From Paenibacillus_AB hodogayensis (lineage in GTDB: Bacteria > Bacillota > Bacilli > Paenibacillales > NBRC-103111), in NCBI RefSeq assembly GCF_039536325.1, contig NZ_BAAAYO010000009.1:62001-126000 (forward strand): DNA of 64,000 bases, read 5' to 3'. Of the stretch, positions 43,497 to 53,049 are shown piece by piece (the first letter of the stretch is position 1; each line of letters starts with the position of its first letter). The notes under the pieces were generated by a model. It saw only the letters and a list, made by a program, of their open reading frames with translations, was not told the DNA's origin and ran no database searches. The position numbers and the translations under genes were made by a program.

Positions 43497-45128
43497 TCAC
43501 TTTTTTTGCGCGGCCAAAAACTCTTCCAGCTGTTTCTTGATTTCGTCGCGGATTTTGTCCAGTCCCATCTTCTTCATCTTCTCGATCGCTTCTTTATAAT
43601 CCGCCTCGTAGTTTTCGGTCAAGCCGAGCGAGGCGACGGTGCGCACTTTTTTGAACTCCGGTCCGACTTTCGCCAGCTCGCTCTTGATCGGCTCGGCATT
43701 CAGCGTAAAGCCGGCCGTCGTCGATTTGACGTACGACTTCTCCTCCGACAAATATTTCTCGCGCTTCTGCAGCTCTTCCGGCCAATCGGCGGGCGTGCGC
43801 TTGTAATTCGGGTTCCAGGTCAGCACATAGCCGGGGAAGCTGTAGTTTTTGCCGGGATCGACCCCGTCCGGCAGCTTGAATTTATCCGGGCCGACCGCGA
43901 CCCAATGCTTGCCTTCGATGCCGTATTCGAACAAATCGTGGTTTTTGGCGTCGGCATACAGCCAGTCGAAGAACGCCATGACTCTGTCGGCGTTTTTGGA
44001 CGTCGTCGGAATGCTAGAGAAATTCCACGCCTTGAAATCGGTTTTCACCGCGCCTGGCTTCTGCTCCCGCGTGCCCGGCACCAGATCGACGAGTTCGGCT
44101 TCCGCACCGGGCACCGCCTTCTTCAGCTCGCGGAAGACGGAGTTGAAGCCGGCCGTATCGGCGCCGACGGCGGCGAATTTCCCTGCCTTGAAGAATCCGG
44201 CGGAGTCTTTTTGGCTGATGATGTCTTTTTCCAAATAGCCCTTCGTGTACCAGCGCCGCGCCGTATTTTCCTGCAGGTAGAACATTTCCTTCGTATTAAG
44301 CGGCGCAGGCAGACCCGAGATATCTTCTCCGGCGAACACAACGTCGACCTTGCCGTTCTTGATGTTAAAGTGCGGGATCAGATCCCCCGCCATAATGGCG
44401 TTCAGATCGGTCGGCTTCACGTCGGCCTGCAGCCAGTTGCCGAGCGAGCTGAGCGAGCCGTTGACGCCGAACGGAATGATGCCTTTTTCGTTTTTCAGCA
44501 CGGCGTCGAAATACGTTTCCAGCTCAGCCAAGCTTTTGATTTCCGGCAGCCCGTATTTGACTCGCAAGTCTTTACGGATGACGACGCCCGTCAAGCTGCC
44601 GTAGGTTTGCGTGAACGGCACGCCGTAGATGTGCTCTTCCTTGTTGCTGTCGACGAATTTGTTGTTGTTGATGTACGCATCGGGGAACGCTTTCTTGAGG
44701 CCCGGATACTTGTCGTTATTGAAGTAGGAATCCAACTTGAGAAAAGTGCCTTTGGCAATCATTTGAGGCATCGTGTTCCATTGAGCGTCGAACACCGCAT
44801 CCACCTGCTCGCCGGATGCCAGCTTGAGCCCGATCTTTTCCTTCAGCTGATCCCATGGCACCCAGTTGAAGTTCAGCTTGACGTTCAGCGTATCTTTCGT
44901 CCGGTTGTAAAATTCGTCGAGAACGGCCTGCTGGTCGTTCGGCGGATCGCCGGGAAAATAAAACTGCAAGGTGACCAGATCCGGCACCTTCTTGCCGTCC
45001 GACTTGACGCCTGTCTGTGCCCCGTCCCCCGTCTTCGGTCCGTTGTCCGCGGATTTGCTGCAGCCGGCGATCATGACCGCCGACAAGGCGACCGCCACGG
45101 CGGTCTTCCCCCATTTCATCGTTTTCAT
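43497..45128 (-). CDS. Extracellular substrate-binding lipoprotein (LplA/YtcQ-like)
   Basis: A 543-residue lipoprotein with MIAGC lipobox (Cys 23). The long size, TLQFYFPGDPPNDQQAVLDE start, and WNTMPQMIAKGTFLKLDSYF-type segment are typical of the LplA/YtcQ family of oligosaccharide binders. The ATG at 45128 follows AGGAGG by nine bases; the GTG upstream touches the ribosome site. It follows the two permeases in the same direction, with the big lyase gene next, as in polysaccharide-utilisation loci of this group. Confidence 0.92.
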   Translation of the reverse strand: MKTMKWGKTAVAVALSAVMIAGCSKSADNGPKTGDGAQTGVKSDGKKVPDLVTLQFYFPGDPPNDQQAVLDEFYNRTKDTLNVKLNFNWVPWDQLKEKIGLKLASGEQVDAVFDAQWNTMPQMIAKGTFLKLDSYFNNDKYPGLKKAFPDAYINNNKFVDSNKEEHIYGVPFTQTYGSLTGVVIRKDLRVKYGLPEIKSLAELETYFDAVLKNEKGIIPFGVNGSLSSLGNWLQADVKPTDLNAIMAGDLIPHFNIKNGKVDVVFAGEDISGLPAPLNTKEMFYLQENTARRWYTKGYLEKDIISQKDSAGFFKAGKFAAVGADTAGFNSVFRELKKAVPGAEAELVDLVPGTREQKPGAVKTDFKAWNFSSIPTTSKNADRVMAFFDWLYADAKNHDLFEYGIEGKHWVAVGPDKFKLPDGVDPGKNYSFPGYVLTWNPNYKRTPADWPEELQKREKYLSEEKSYVKSTTAGFTLNAEPIKSELAKVGPEFKKVRTVASLGLTENYEADYKEAIEKMKKMGLDKIRDEIKKQLEEFLAAQKK

Positions 45129-45182
45129 GCTTAGCACCCTCCTGATCTCGTCTGTTTATATGATCCGCCTAAATAGCGGGGA

Positions 45183-46055
45183 TCAGCCTTTTACCGCGCC
45201 TACCATAAGTCCTTGCACGAAATATTTCTGAATAAACGGATACAGCAGCACGATCGGACCGATCGTCACGATGACCGTAGCCATCCGAATCGTATAAGAA
45301 GGCACGACGATCGTGCCGATCGAATACAGCTGGTTGGTGAACGTCATGCTGCTAATAATCCGCACGATGATCGACTGCAGCGGGTATTTGCCCGGATCGT
45401 CGATGAACAGAATCGCCTTGAACCATTCGTTCCAGTATTCCAGCGCGTAGAACAGCCCGATCGTGGCGAGCGCCGGCAGCGACAGCGGAAGTACGACGCG
45501 GAACAAAATATAGATGTCGTTCGCACCGTCCATCTTCGCCGATTCGGCAAGCGACTCCGGAATCGTCATGAAAAAGTTGCGCAGCAGGAACATAAACCAC
45601 GGATTGACGAGCGATGGTAGGATCATGACCCAAATACTGTTGCCTAAATGCAAATATTTGGTAATCAGAATATACCACGGCACGAGTCCCCCGTTAAACA
45701 GCATCGTGAACCACATGAAGAACATGATCGAATTGCGGTACTTCAGCGTCTTTACCGAAACGGCGTAAGAGACGGCGCACGTAACGAGCAGACTGAGCGC
45801 CGTACCGACGACCGTGATGAATAGCGTGACGGAATATGCCCGGTAAATGGTCGGACTGGCGAATATCGCCTTGTAGGCGTCAAAAGACAGCTTGGACGGA
45901 ATAATCTGGTAGCCGGCCTGGAGAAGCGTCATTTCATCGGTCAGCGAGCTGCCGATGACGAGCAGGAACGGCATCGCGCACAGCGCCGCGAACAGGCCGC
46001 ACAGCACATAGAACGAGGCGCCCAGGAAGCGGTCGGACAGCAGTTTCGTTTGCAT
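45183..46055 (-). CDS. Carbohydrate ABC permease (LplC/YtcP-like)
   Basis: A 290-residue membrane protein with six helices. The EAA motif SLAESAKMDGANDIYILFRVVLPLS matches the consensus of sugar-importer permeases, and the ending IQKYFVQGLMVGAVKG is characteristic of the YtcP/LplC group. It lies between the partner permease (46086) and the binding protein. Substrate is presumably the oligosaccharide released by the lyase. Confidence 0.94.
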   Translation of the reverse strand: MQTKLLSDRFLGASFYVLCGLFAALCAMPFLLVIGSSLTDEMTLLQAGYQIIPSKLSFDAYKAIFASPTIYRAYSVTLFITVVGTALSLLVTCAVSYAVSVKTLKYRNSIMFFMWFTMLFNGGLVPWYILITKYLHLGNSIWVMILPSLVNPWFMFLLRNFFMTIPESLAESAKMDGANDIYILFRVVLPLSLPALATIGLFYALEYWNEWFKAILFIDDPGKYPLQSIIVRIISSMTFTNQLYSIGTIVVPSYTIRMATVIVTIGPIVLLYPFIQKYFVQGLMVGAVKG

Positions 46056-46085
46056 GATGGTATCTAGCTCCTTCGAAGGGATGGG

Positions 46086-47024
46086 TCAGAACAGCGCGGC
46101 GTCCTTGTTCGCCTTGCGGACGATCGCGTTGGTCGCGAGCACGAGCACGAAGCCGACAACCGCCTGGTACAAGCCGATCGCCGACGACATCGACATATCG
46201 CTGTACTTGCGCAGCGCCCGGAATACGAACGTATCGATGACATCCGTCGTCGGGTAGAGCAGCGAGTTGTCCCCGATAATCGCATAGATCATCCCGAAAT
46301 CCCCGTAGAAAATATGTCCCACCGCCAGCAGCAGCAGCAAAATCGTCGTGTTGGCCAGCATCGGCAGCGTAATGTAGCGAATCTGCTGTAACCGGGAGGC
46401 CCCGTCCATTTTCGCCGCTTCGTAAATTTCGCGGTCGATCGAGGCGATCGTCGCCAAATAAATAATGACACCGTAGCCGGTCCCTTTCCATATTTTCAGC
46501 AGCGTCAGCGTCCCCGGCCAGATGTCCGGATTCTGGTAGAACGGAATCGCGTCAAGGCCTGTCGACACCAGCACCCGGTTAATAAAGCCGCTGTCCGTCG
46601 AGAACAGCGATACCGCGAACATGGCCACGATCGGCCACGAGATGAAGTACGGCAGCAGCATGATCGACTGCGTCACCTTCTTGTACGGCCGCCAGAGGAT
46701 CTCCGATAGCATGACGGCGAATACGACTTGCGCCAACAGCCCGAAGCCGATGAACAGCGCGTTCAAATATAAGGTGTTGACCGTGACCATCAACCAGTCG
46801 TTGCTGGTGAAGAAGAAATCGAAATTGCGAAGCCCGACGAACTCGCTCCCGAAAATGCCTTTGAGCGGATTGTAGTCCTGAAACGCAATCACGATGCCGA
46901 ACATAGGCAAATACGAAAATACGAAAAAAAAGACGATGGCCGGCAGCGCCAGCAAGTACAAATATTTGTTGCGAACCAGTTCCTTGATGAACGACTGGCC
47001 GATGTAGGAACGGGCCGGTTCCAT
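46086..47024 (-). CDS. Carbohydrate ABC permease (LplB/YteP-like)
   Basis: A 312-residue membrane protein of six helices. KNKYLYLLALPAIVFFFVFSYLPMFGIVIA-type opening, DYNPLKGIFGSEFVGLRNF and the EAA motif EAAKMDGASRLQQIRYITLP identify the LplB/YteP class. The ATG follows AGAGGGG. It is the first transporter gene after the regulator; an ATPase is not present locally, so a shared MsmX-like ATPase elsewhere is likely. Confidence 0.94.
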   Translation of the reverse strand: MEPARSYIGQSFIKELVRNKYLYLLALPAIVFFFVFSYLPMFGIVIAFQDYNPLKGIFGSEFVGLRNFDFFFTSNDWLMVTVNTLYLNALFIGFGLLAQVVFAVMLSEILWRPYKKVTQSIMLLPYFISWPIVAMFAVSLFSTDSGFINRVLVSTGLDAIPFYQNPDIWPGTLTLLKIWKGTGYGVIIYLATIASIDREIYEAAKMDGASRLQQIRYITLPMLANTTILLLLLAVGHIFYGDFGMIYAIIGDNSLLYPTTDVIDTFVFRALRKYSDMSMSSAIGLYQAVVGFVLVLATNAIVRKANKDAALF

Positions 47025-47181
47025 GGTGCATTTCGCCCCTCTCTGTCGATAGTGTGGTGTTCGGGTCGTCTCGGTATTAGCGTAAACGGCCGACAGCCCC
47101 GGACAAAAGGACGAAAGTTGGCAAAACGCCGATTTGGTAAAAATAAAGCACGCCTCAAAAGTTACGAAAACCCGGTTTGTT

Positions 47182-47216
47182 AAAAAAAGAACCCCGGACG
47201 CAGAAGCGTCTCGGGG
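47182..47216 (-). terminator. Intrinsic terminator of the membrane AraC gene
   Basis: On the minus strand CCCCGAGACGC (47216-47206) pairs with GCGTCCGGGG (47201-47192) around TTCT, followed by TTCTTTTTTT (47191-47182). It separates the regulator from the importer operon. Confidence 0.8.
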
Positions 47217-47230
47217 TGCCGTTAAGCGAT

Positions 47231-49633
47231 TTATTCGGATGTTGCGGAACGTTCGCCCGGCGATCGACGGAATTCGTCGGGTGTTTGACCGACCGCTTTT
47301 TTGAACGCGGAATAAAAATATTTGCCGCTGCCGAAGCCGACCAGCTCGGCGATTTTATTGGCATGCTCGTCCGTTTCGAGCAGCAGCCGCTTCGCCTCGC
47401 CGAAACGAAGCTCGCCGATATAGGCGCTGAGCGAGCGGTCGGTATGGTTTTTGAAGATCGTCCGCACGTAGTTGGCCGACAGCCCCACATGCTCGGATAC
47501 CGCTTCGACGGTCAGGTTCGGATCGCGGAAGCCGGCATCGACGAAGCTTTGAATTTTGTTCACGAGTTCTTTGTTCTTGCCGTCCCGCTTCGACCGGTTA
47601 ATCTCGATCAGCGTGCCCGTCAGCTTCCGGAACCACGACCGCACGTCCTCCGGATCGTCGCAGCCGTCCAGCTCGTGCATGATCGCCTTGAACGACAAGC
47701 CGACGCCGTCCGTTTCCTCATCGGTCGCCGCTCCTTGCGCCGAGCCGGCGGAAGCGAGCGCCAGTTGAGTCAGCGAAAGTAAGATTTCGTCATACGAGAA
47801 CCGCTGCACCCGCTGCAAAATATCGCCGACGATCTCGTCCGCGCGTTCCTGCTCCCCCGCCCTGATCGCTTCGATCAGCTTCTTCTCCAGATCAAGCGGG
47901 TATTCGTACGCTTCCCGCTCCGGAGCCGGTATATCGGCCTGGAGCAGAATCGCGCTTTTTCCGAAAATTAGCCGGTAGTCGGACAGCCGCAAGGCACTCT
48001 TGTAAGACTGGTGAATGTCGCGGAGAGCGGCGGCCGGAGCGCCTACGGAAGCGGTCACGGTCAACCCCAGATAGCTGCGGACGTGACCCTGCGTCTTCGC
48101 CAGCACCGGCTTCAAGTCGCCCAGCTCGCCGGCTTGCCCTTCGTCCAGATTGACGATGAGCGCAATATGATCGGCTTCGCCGTCTACAGCCTCGATGGCA
48201 TAGGCATAGTCGGGCCCGAACGTCTCCGAGGCGATATTCATGATCGCGAACCGGATGAGCGCCAGATCGCGCGAAGTGCTCCGGTCGGCCAGCGACTGGA
48301 ACGAGCAGATGCGTAGCACGCATACTGCATAAAAGGGCGAAGCGAGCCGGATATGGTGTTTGTCCGCCATGTCGTTCCAGTCCTTCTGGCTGGCGACGGC
48401 GCCGTGCAGCAGCCTTTTCAGCAAATCCGACTTGACCGCAGGCATCCCTTCCCGCACTGAAGCTTTCAGCTCGTCAACGTTGTGCACAAGATTGTCGACG
48501 AGATGATCCAGCGCTTCGTATTCGGTATACGCCTCGCGTTCATTCGACGGCTGCGTGCTGGTCTTTACTTTGCGCAGCAGGCGGCGCAGCGGACGGACCG
48601 TATTGCGGGTAAACCAGACGGCGGTGCCGATGCTGAGCACGACGAACAAGCCGGTCAGCAGGAAAATCGCGTTGCCGAGCTTGGAGAGCGACCAGAGCAG
48701 CTTGTTGTAGTCGCCCACGCTTACGAACGTCCAATCGAACATGGCCGTCGACTTCTTGTACGCCACCAGCGATTTGCTGCCGTTGATATCCGACGTGAAC
48801 GAGCCGCTGCTCTGCTCCGTTCCGAGTATCGTCTTGATGTAATCGCCTTCATCCGCTATGTTCGTGTTGACCCGGTTCATCTCAGGATGAGAGATGACCA
48901 GCCCGTCCCTGTCCACGATAAAGATCCGATTGGCGTCGTTGTCGGATTGCGGGTTCGCGAGCTGCTGGAGCGCGCTCTGCTTCAGATTGAAGACAAGCAC
49001 GGATACCGGCCTGCCGTCGTGTGTTTCCTCCACGAACAGAACGGATATAGCGTTGTAATCCGCCGTCTTGTAGGCATAGGTGAAATTCACCCTGCGCGGA
49101 TAAACAGTATATTCGCCCTTGAACGTATGGGTAGACACGTAATCAACGATAGCCTGGTCAAAAAACTGGTCGACCGGCTGAGCCACCGTCAGGTTGGAAA
49201 ACACTTTGTCCGCCTTCCGGTTGATCACGTAAACCGATTCGATAATCGGGTTGGAAACGACGATCTCGCTCAGCTTGCGGGAAATATCGCCCATCTGCAG
49301 CGATTCGTGAGCTTCGGCGAACAGCGCGCTGAACAGCGTTCCCGCGCTCACCTGATCGTTGGCGCCGGTCGGGATATTATAAAAAATATGAAATTGGGTC
49401 AAATACCCTAATGTGGATGCCCAGTACGTTTCGACCACGTTGTACGACTGGCTGAGCGCCTTTTCCGAGCTTTTGCGGATTTCATCCAGAAAGCTGCGGG
49501 AATACTGGGCGTACATCATGAACGAAAGCGCACCGAGCAGGATAGAGCCTGTCGCGATATACGACAGCAATATTTTGAGCAAAAACCCGTTTCTGCGGAT
49601 CGATGCGCGAATGCGCGACCAGCTTCCGGTCAT
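47231..49633 (-). CDS. Membrane AraC-family regulator with extracellular Cache-like sensor
   Basis: An 800-residue protein of the YesS type. It has one membrane helix near residue 25, an extracellular Cache-like sensor region (about 50-290), a second helix near 300, and a helical signalling region. The C-terminal AraC domain carries LTVEAVSEHVGLSANYVRTI and HANKIAELVGFGSGKYFYSAFKKAVG. Start ATG 49633 has AGGGG ten bases before; ATG 49657 has none. It is expected to sense an extracellular sugar and activate the importer and lyase genes that follow. Confidence 0.9.
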   Translation of the reverse strand: MTGSWSRIRASIRRNGFLLKILLSYIATGSILLGALSFMMYAQYSRSFLDEIRKSSEKALSQSYNVVETYWASTLGYLTQFHIFYNIPTGANDQVSAGTLFSALFAEAHESLQMGDISRKLSEIVVSNPIIESVYVINRKADKVFSNLTVAQPVDQFFDQAIVDYVSTHTFKGEYTVYPRRVNFTYAYKTADYNAISVLFVEETHDGRPVSVLVFNLKQSALQQLANPQSDNDANRIFIVDRDGLVISHPEMNRVNTNIADEGDYIKTILGTEQSSGSFTSDINGSKSLVAYKKSTAMFDWTFVSVGDYNKLLWSLSKLGNAIFLLTGLFVVLSIGTAVWFTRNTVRPLRRLLRKVKTSTQPSNEREAYTEYEALDHLVDNLVHNVDELKASVREGMPAVKSDLLKRLLHGAVASQKDWNDMADKHHIRLASPFYAVCVLRICSFQSLADRSTSRDLALIRFAIMNIASETFGPDYAYAIEAVDGEADHIALIVNLDEGQAGELGDLKPVLAKTQGHVRSYLGLTVTASVGAPAAALRDIHQSYKSALRLSDYRLIFGKSAILLQADIPAPEREAYEYPLDLEKKLIEAIRAGEQERADEIVGDILQRVQRFSYDEILLSLTQLALASAGSAQGAATDEETDGVGLSFKAIMHELDGCDDPEDVRSWFRKLTGTLIEINRSKRDGKNKELVNKIQSFVDAGFRDPNLTVEAVSEHVGLSANYVRTIFKNHTDRSLSAYIGELRFGEAKRLLLETDEHANKIAELVGFGSGKYFYSAFKKAVGQTPDEFRRSPGERSATSE

Positions 49634-49657
49634 GTCCTCTCGGCCCCTTGCGATCAT

Positions 49658-49984
49658 ATACCGAAAAGCATACCATCGAGTTCCCGCGCCTGTCTACCCA
49701 TTATCTTACAGAAGAGGGACCGCTCCCTTAGCGGGACGATTCTCCAGTTCGACGATCGCCTTGGTTCGCCGCGCTGCGACTAAGGGGAGACGTTCTAGGT
49801 TGCGTCAGTGAGTAACCAATGGTTTTGACCTTCCGTTGGAATAGGCAATAAGTGAAGCAGATCAGGCAATCATCAGGACAGGATGCGTTCTACAATGAAG
49901 ATAACCTTGTAACCACGACTTCCGATCGCAAGTTGATCATTTCGGTGGCTCAAGTATAACTTATATGCAGAGGAGCATCTCTTT
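49658..49984. other. Intergenic stretch of about 330 bp without recognisable gene
   Basis: No plausible coding frame with a ribosome site is seen. A CGCTCCCTTAGCGGG hairpin is present near 49720. The region holds the divergent promoters of the AraC gene and the epimerase-like gene, which I could not assign precisely. Confidence 0.5.
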
Positions 49985-50884
49985 ATGCGCATTTTTGTAA
50001 CAGGAGCGACCGGTTTTATCGGCTCTGCCGTCGTAGGTGAATTGTTAAACGCAGGACACGAAGTCGTTGGCCTGGCTCGCTCGGATGAGTCAGCCAACTC
50101 TCTCCTTAAAGTCGGAGCCGCCGTACACCGTGGTTCTTTGGATGACCTCGATAGCCTGAAAAGCGGTGCCGAAGCATCGGACGGTGTCATTCATACTGCT
50201 TTCAACCACGATTTTTCGAACATGGCAAATGCCGGACTAACGGACCGACGTGCAGTTCAGGCTTTTGGCGAAGCGCTAGCCGGTTCGGGTCGCCCTTTGG
50301 TTGTTACGTCCGTGATTGCTCACCTTGCACCAGGACGAATTGGCACAGAGGACGATGCTCCTGATAGTAACACTGCCGGAAAGCACCGCATCGCTTCCGA
50401 AGAGGAAGCTCTTTCCTTAGCTAATCAAGGCGTGCGTGCATCCGTGTTGAGGCTCCCGCCTTCGGTACACGGCGACGGCGATCGCGGCGGCTTCGTTCCG
50501 GCGTTAATTCAAGTCGCTAGGCGTACAAGTGTTTCAGCCTATGTGGGCACAGGCGAAAACCGCTGGTCCGCTGTGCACCGATTGGATGCAGCGCGTCTTT
50601 TCCGAATGGCGATCGAGACTGCCCCTGCAGGATCGAAATTGCATGCAATCGGCGAAGAAGGTGTATCTATTCGGGAGATCGCAGATGTAATCGGTCGTCG
50701 CCTCCATTTTCCTATAGCCAGTAAATCGATTGAAGAGGCTCCTGGTCACTTTGGTTGGCTGACGCATTTCGTTTCGCAGAACGTTCAGGCTTCGAGTAAG
50801 ATGACGCAAGATTTGCTCGGGTGGAAGCCTGAGCATGCAGATCTTCTGAGTGATCTGGATGGGGACCATTATTTTAAGGTCTGA
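49985..50884 (+). CDS. NAD(P)-dependent epimerase/dehydratase-like SDR
   Basis: A 299-residue extended-SDR protein. The cofactor motif TGATGFIGSAVV (residues 6-17) is intact. The later part shows PPSVHGDGDRGGFV and the AVHRLDAARLFRMAIE region typical of atypical SDRs with nucleotide-sugar epimerase-like fold. The usual catalytic YxxxK is not clear, so the reaction cannot be named. The ATG follows GAGGAG. It is followed by a terminator and then an MFS gene. Its base composition is less GC-rich than nearby genes, which could hint at transfer. Confidence 0.82.
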   Translation: MRIFVTGATGFIGSAVVGELLNAGHEVVGLARSDESANSLLKVGAAVHRGSLDDLDSLKSGAEASDGVIHTAFNHDFSNMANAGLTDRRAVQAFGEALAGSGRPLVVTSVIAHLAPGRIGTEDDAPDSNTAGKHRIASEEEALSLANQGVRASVLRLPPSVHGDGDRGGFVPALIQVARRTSVSAYVGTGENRWSAVHRLDAARLFRMAIETAPAGSKLHAIGEEGVSIREIADVIGRRLHFPIASKSIEEAPGHFGWLTHFVSQNVQASSKMTQDLLGWKPEHADLLSDLDGDHYFKV

Positions 50885-50928
50885 TCGATACTGACAAGCT
50901 TTTGTCTTTACGAGATAATGTTGAACTT

Positions 50929-50962
50929 GGCCCCTTTGGCTGCTTAGCGAAGGGGGCTTTTG
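50929..50962 (+). terminator. Intrinsic terminator after epimerase-like gene
   Basis: GGCCCCTTTGGCT pairs with AGCGAAGGGGGC, followed by TTTTGC. The stem is GC-rich with a short T-run. Confidence 0.65.
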
Positions 50963-51007
50963 CTGTAAGCTCCGGTCGGGCATCATCTTTAAGAATGAGG
51001 TGTTCTT

Positions 51008-52210
51008 ATGACACAACCAGTAGAAAACAATTCCTCAAAAAACTATACCTTAATGACCATTATTTTGTGCTGGGCAGGCATGGTTATCATGTCTAGCCTG
51101 TACGTTACCATTCCGCTTATTCCTCTGTTCTCGGATATCTTTGAAATATCCTCCACGCAGGCTGCGACTGCAGGCAGTATTTTCTCATTGGGCTTTGCAA
51201 TAGGTTGTCTCGTATATGGGGCGGTATCCGAAAAGTACGGTCGCAAAATGGTTATTTGCATCGGTTTAATTGCTTTGACCTTCATTTCTCTGTTCATTGG
51301 CACGGTCCGCGACTTTACTTGGATTATCGTACTACGGGGATTACAGGGGGCGGCCGCCGCGACGTTTTCTCCTGTTGCACTAGCTTATGTTGTGGAGATG
51401 TACCCGGCGCAAAAACGGATGACGGCGATCGGATTCATCACTACCGGCTTTATGGTGGCCGGTATCGTTGGACAAGTCATGAGCGGGATCGTGAGCCAAT
51501 ATTATGGATGGTACTCGATTTTTTATTTGCTGGCAGCCCTTTATTCGGTTACAGCCATTCTGGTTTTGAAATTCCTGCCTAAGGGGGGATATCAGGATGA
51601 GAAATCCAGTATCCTGAAACCGTTTCGGAACATGGGGAGATTATTTGCCCGTAAGAACCTCCTTCTCGCTTATTTGGTGGCGCTTGTTCTCTTGATGTCG
51701 TTCGTCAGTATGTCGACCGCTCTGGGGACCTATTTAAGCGGCCCGACTTTCGGATTGAGCAATCAAGAAATTTTATACGTTCGTTCCATCGGCGTGTTGG
51801 GAATGCTGGTTTCTCCCTTCGCAGGCCGACTTGCCGGGCGTTTCGGCACGCTGGGGATTATGCGAAGCGGGTTATTGATAGCTATGCTAGGACTAGCCTC
51901 TTTGGGGCTAATCTCTAACTTAACGCTGCTTGTCGCTATGAGTGTTATCTTTATCGCGGGTATCGCACTTGTAGGTCCGGCCCTCATCACGCTTGTGGGC
52001 CAGCTTGGGGGCCCCTTGCAGGGCATCGCCGTATCGGTTTATACGTTTATTCTGTTTGCGGGAACGAGCCTGGGGCCAATTATTGCCATTCAGTGCATGA
52101 AAACGGGCAGCTTCCCACTCACCTTTATATTGTTGGCAGTTGTGCTGGGCATCGGATTATTAGCCGCTTGTCTGATTCGTAACAAAGCGCCCAAAGGGGC
52201 GGTAAGCTAA
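51008..52210 (+). CDS. MFS transporter (YnfM-like)
   Basis: A 400-residue, 12-helix transporter. VTIPLIPLFSDIFEISSTQA, GAVSEKYGRKMV and the LQGAAAATFSPVALAYVVEM segment are typical of the YnfM/AraJ-side drug-efflux group. The ATG follows GAGGTG. It stands alone behind a terminator and is lower in GC than the surrounding sugar genes. Substrate unknown. Confidence 0.88.
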   Translation: MTQPVENNSSKNYTLMTIILCWAGMVIMSSLYVTIPLIPLFSDIFEISSTQAATAGSIFSLGFAIGCLVYGAVSEKYGRKMVICIGLIALTFISLFIGTVRDFTWIIVLRGLQGAAAATFSPVALAYVVEMYPAQKRMTAIGFITTGFMVAGIVGQVMSGIVSQYYGWYSIFYLLAALYSVTAILVLKFLPKGGYQDEKSSILKPFRNMGRLFARKNLLLAYLVALVLLMSFVSMSTALGTYLSGPTFGLSNQEILYVRSIGVLGMLVSPFAGRLAGRFGTLGIMRSGLLIAMLGLASLGLISNLTLLVAMSVIFIAGIALVGPALITLVGQLGGPLQGIAVSVYTFILFAGTSLGPIIAIQCMKTGSFPLTFILLAVVLGIGLLAACLIRNKAPKGAVS

Positions 52211-53049
52211 TGGAGACTAGTCTTGGCTTAGAATCGATTTATCTCAGCTAATCGAATCGACTTGCCTCAGCGGTGGTTTTGCTCTAAAACCATCGCTGTA
52301 CCCATTTAACCATTTAACGGCTGAATTGGGGTGCGGAATGTGAGTTGCCCCTCATATTGCGGCCTGCGTCGATACGGATCGTCACTTCAAGATCGGTACA
52401 GATCTCCTGTTGGCAGAAGTGGAGGCAATGGCGGCGTCCAAACGATTACAGCATGTTTGAGGCCAAATACACCCGACGGCAAAACAGGGTACTTTGATGC
52501 GCCCTGAAAATACCATTATTTCTCCGCATGATCACTTTAAATTTTTACCATATATTCCTTTTTTAAACTCCACGTTACTCCTAAAGAAATGACATTGCGT
52601 CTGTCGTGAGCAAGTTTTGTTTGGATTCTGTAGTGCTTCCGTCATTTCATCATCTACATCTTGCTTGACCACGATATCCTTTTAAAAATGTATAAATCTT
52701 CCTCTCCAAATTCCGCACAATAGGTTCAAATGCATCCGGCTCACCGTGTAGAACCTGGTCGATGAGCTTCTTCATCTCCATGATTACACCCCTCCTTTCT
52801 TTTCATTTTGAACTTTCAGAATATATAACTATCGAAGTGAAGCGAATGAGACCGCATGGTAAAATTCTGCAACGGACCGACTGCTTTTTCTGAAACCGCG
52901 GTTGTTCTAAACAAAACTGGCGTGTGTTCTAATCGGGATAGTATGAATTGTATCCTTGAAACTTTTTTTAGACGCTATGCCGAATAGCGTATACAATAGA
53001 ATTCCGGCATTGTCCATTTCACAGCCTAACGTCCGAGAGGAGATTCTTT
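52211..53049. other. Gene-poor stretch of about 840 bp
   Basis: Contains a CAGCG...CGCTG hairpin at 52268-52298 (no T-run), AT-rich sequence, and the ECF sigma-factor remnant listed separately. No other plausible coding frame was found. It looks like a decayed region between the MFS gene and the sugar two-component system. Confidence 0.5.
52650..52781 (-). pseudogene. ECF sigma-factor-like N-terminal remnant
   Basis: A 43-residue frame starting after AAAGGAGGGG reads MEMKKLIDQVLHGEPDAFEP and then IVRNLERKIYTFLK. This is the usual start of an ECF sigma factor region 2. After that point the frame goes out (GYRGQARCR and stop), while another frame continues with DVDDEMTEAL, reminiscent of the DAEDxxQE stretch that should follow. 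No region 4 is seen. It is therefore probably a truncated, frameshifted sigma gene. Its strong ribosome site is retained. Identification is by eye from a short match. Confidence 0.5.

Noticed and set aside
43131..45134. Open frame of more than 600 codons on the plus strand opposite the LplA-like gene
   Set aside because: No family motifs and Arg/His/Gln-rich composition. The minus-strand frame has a lipobox and binding-protein motifs.
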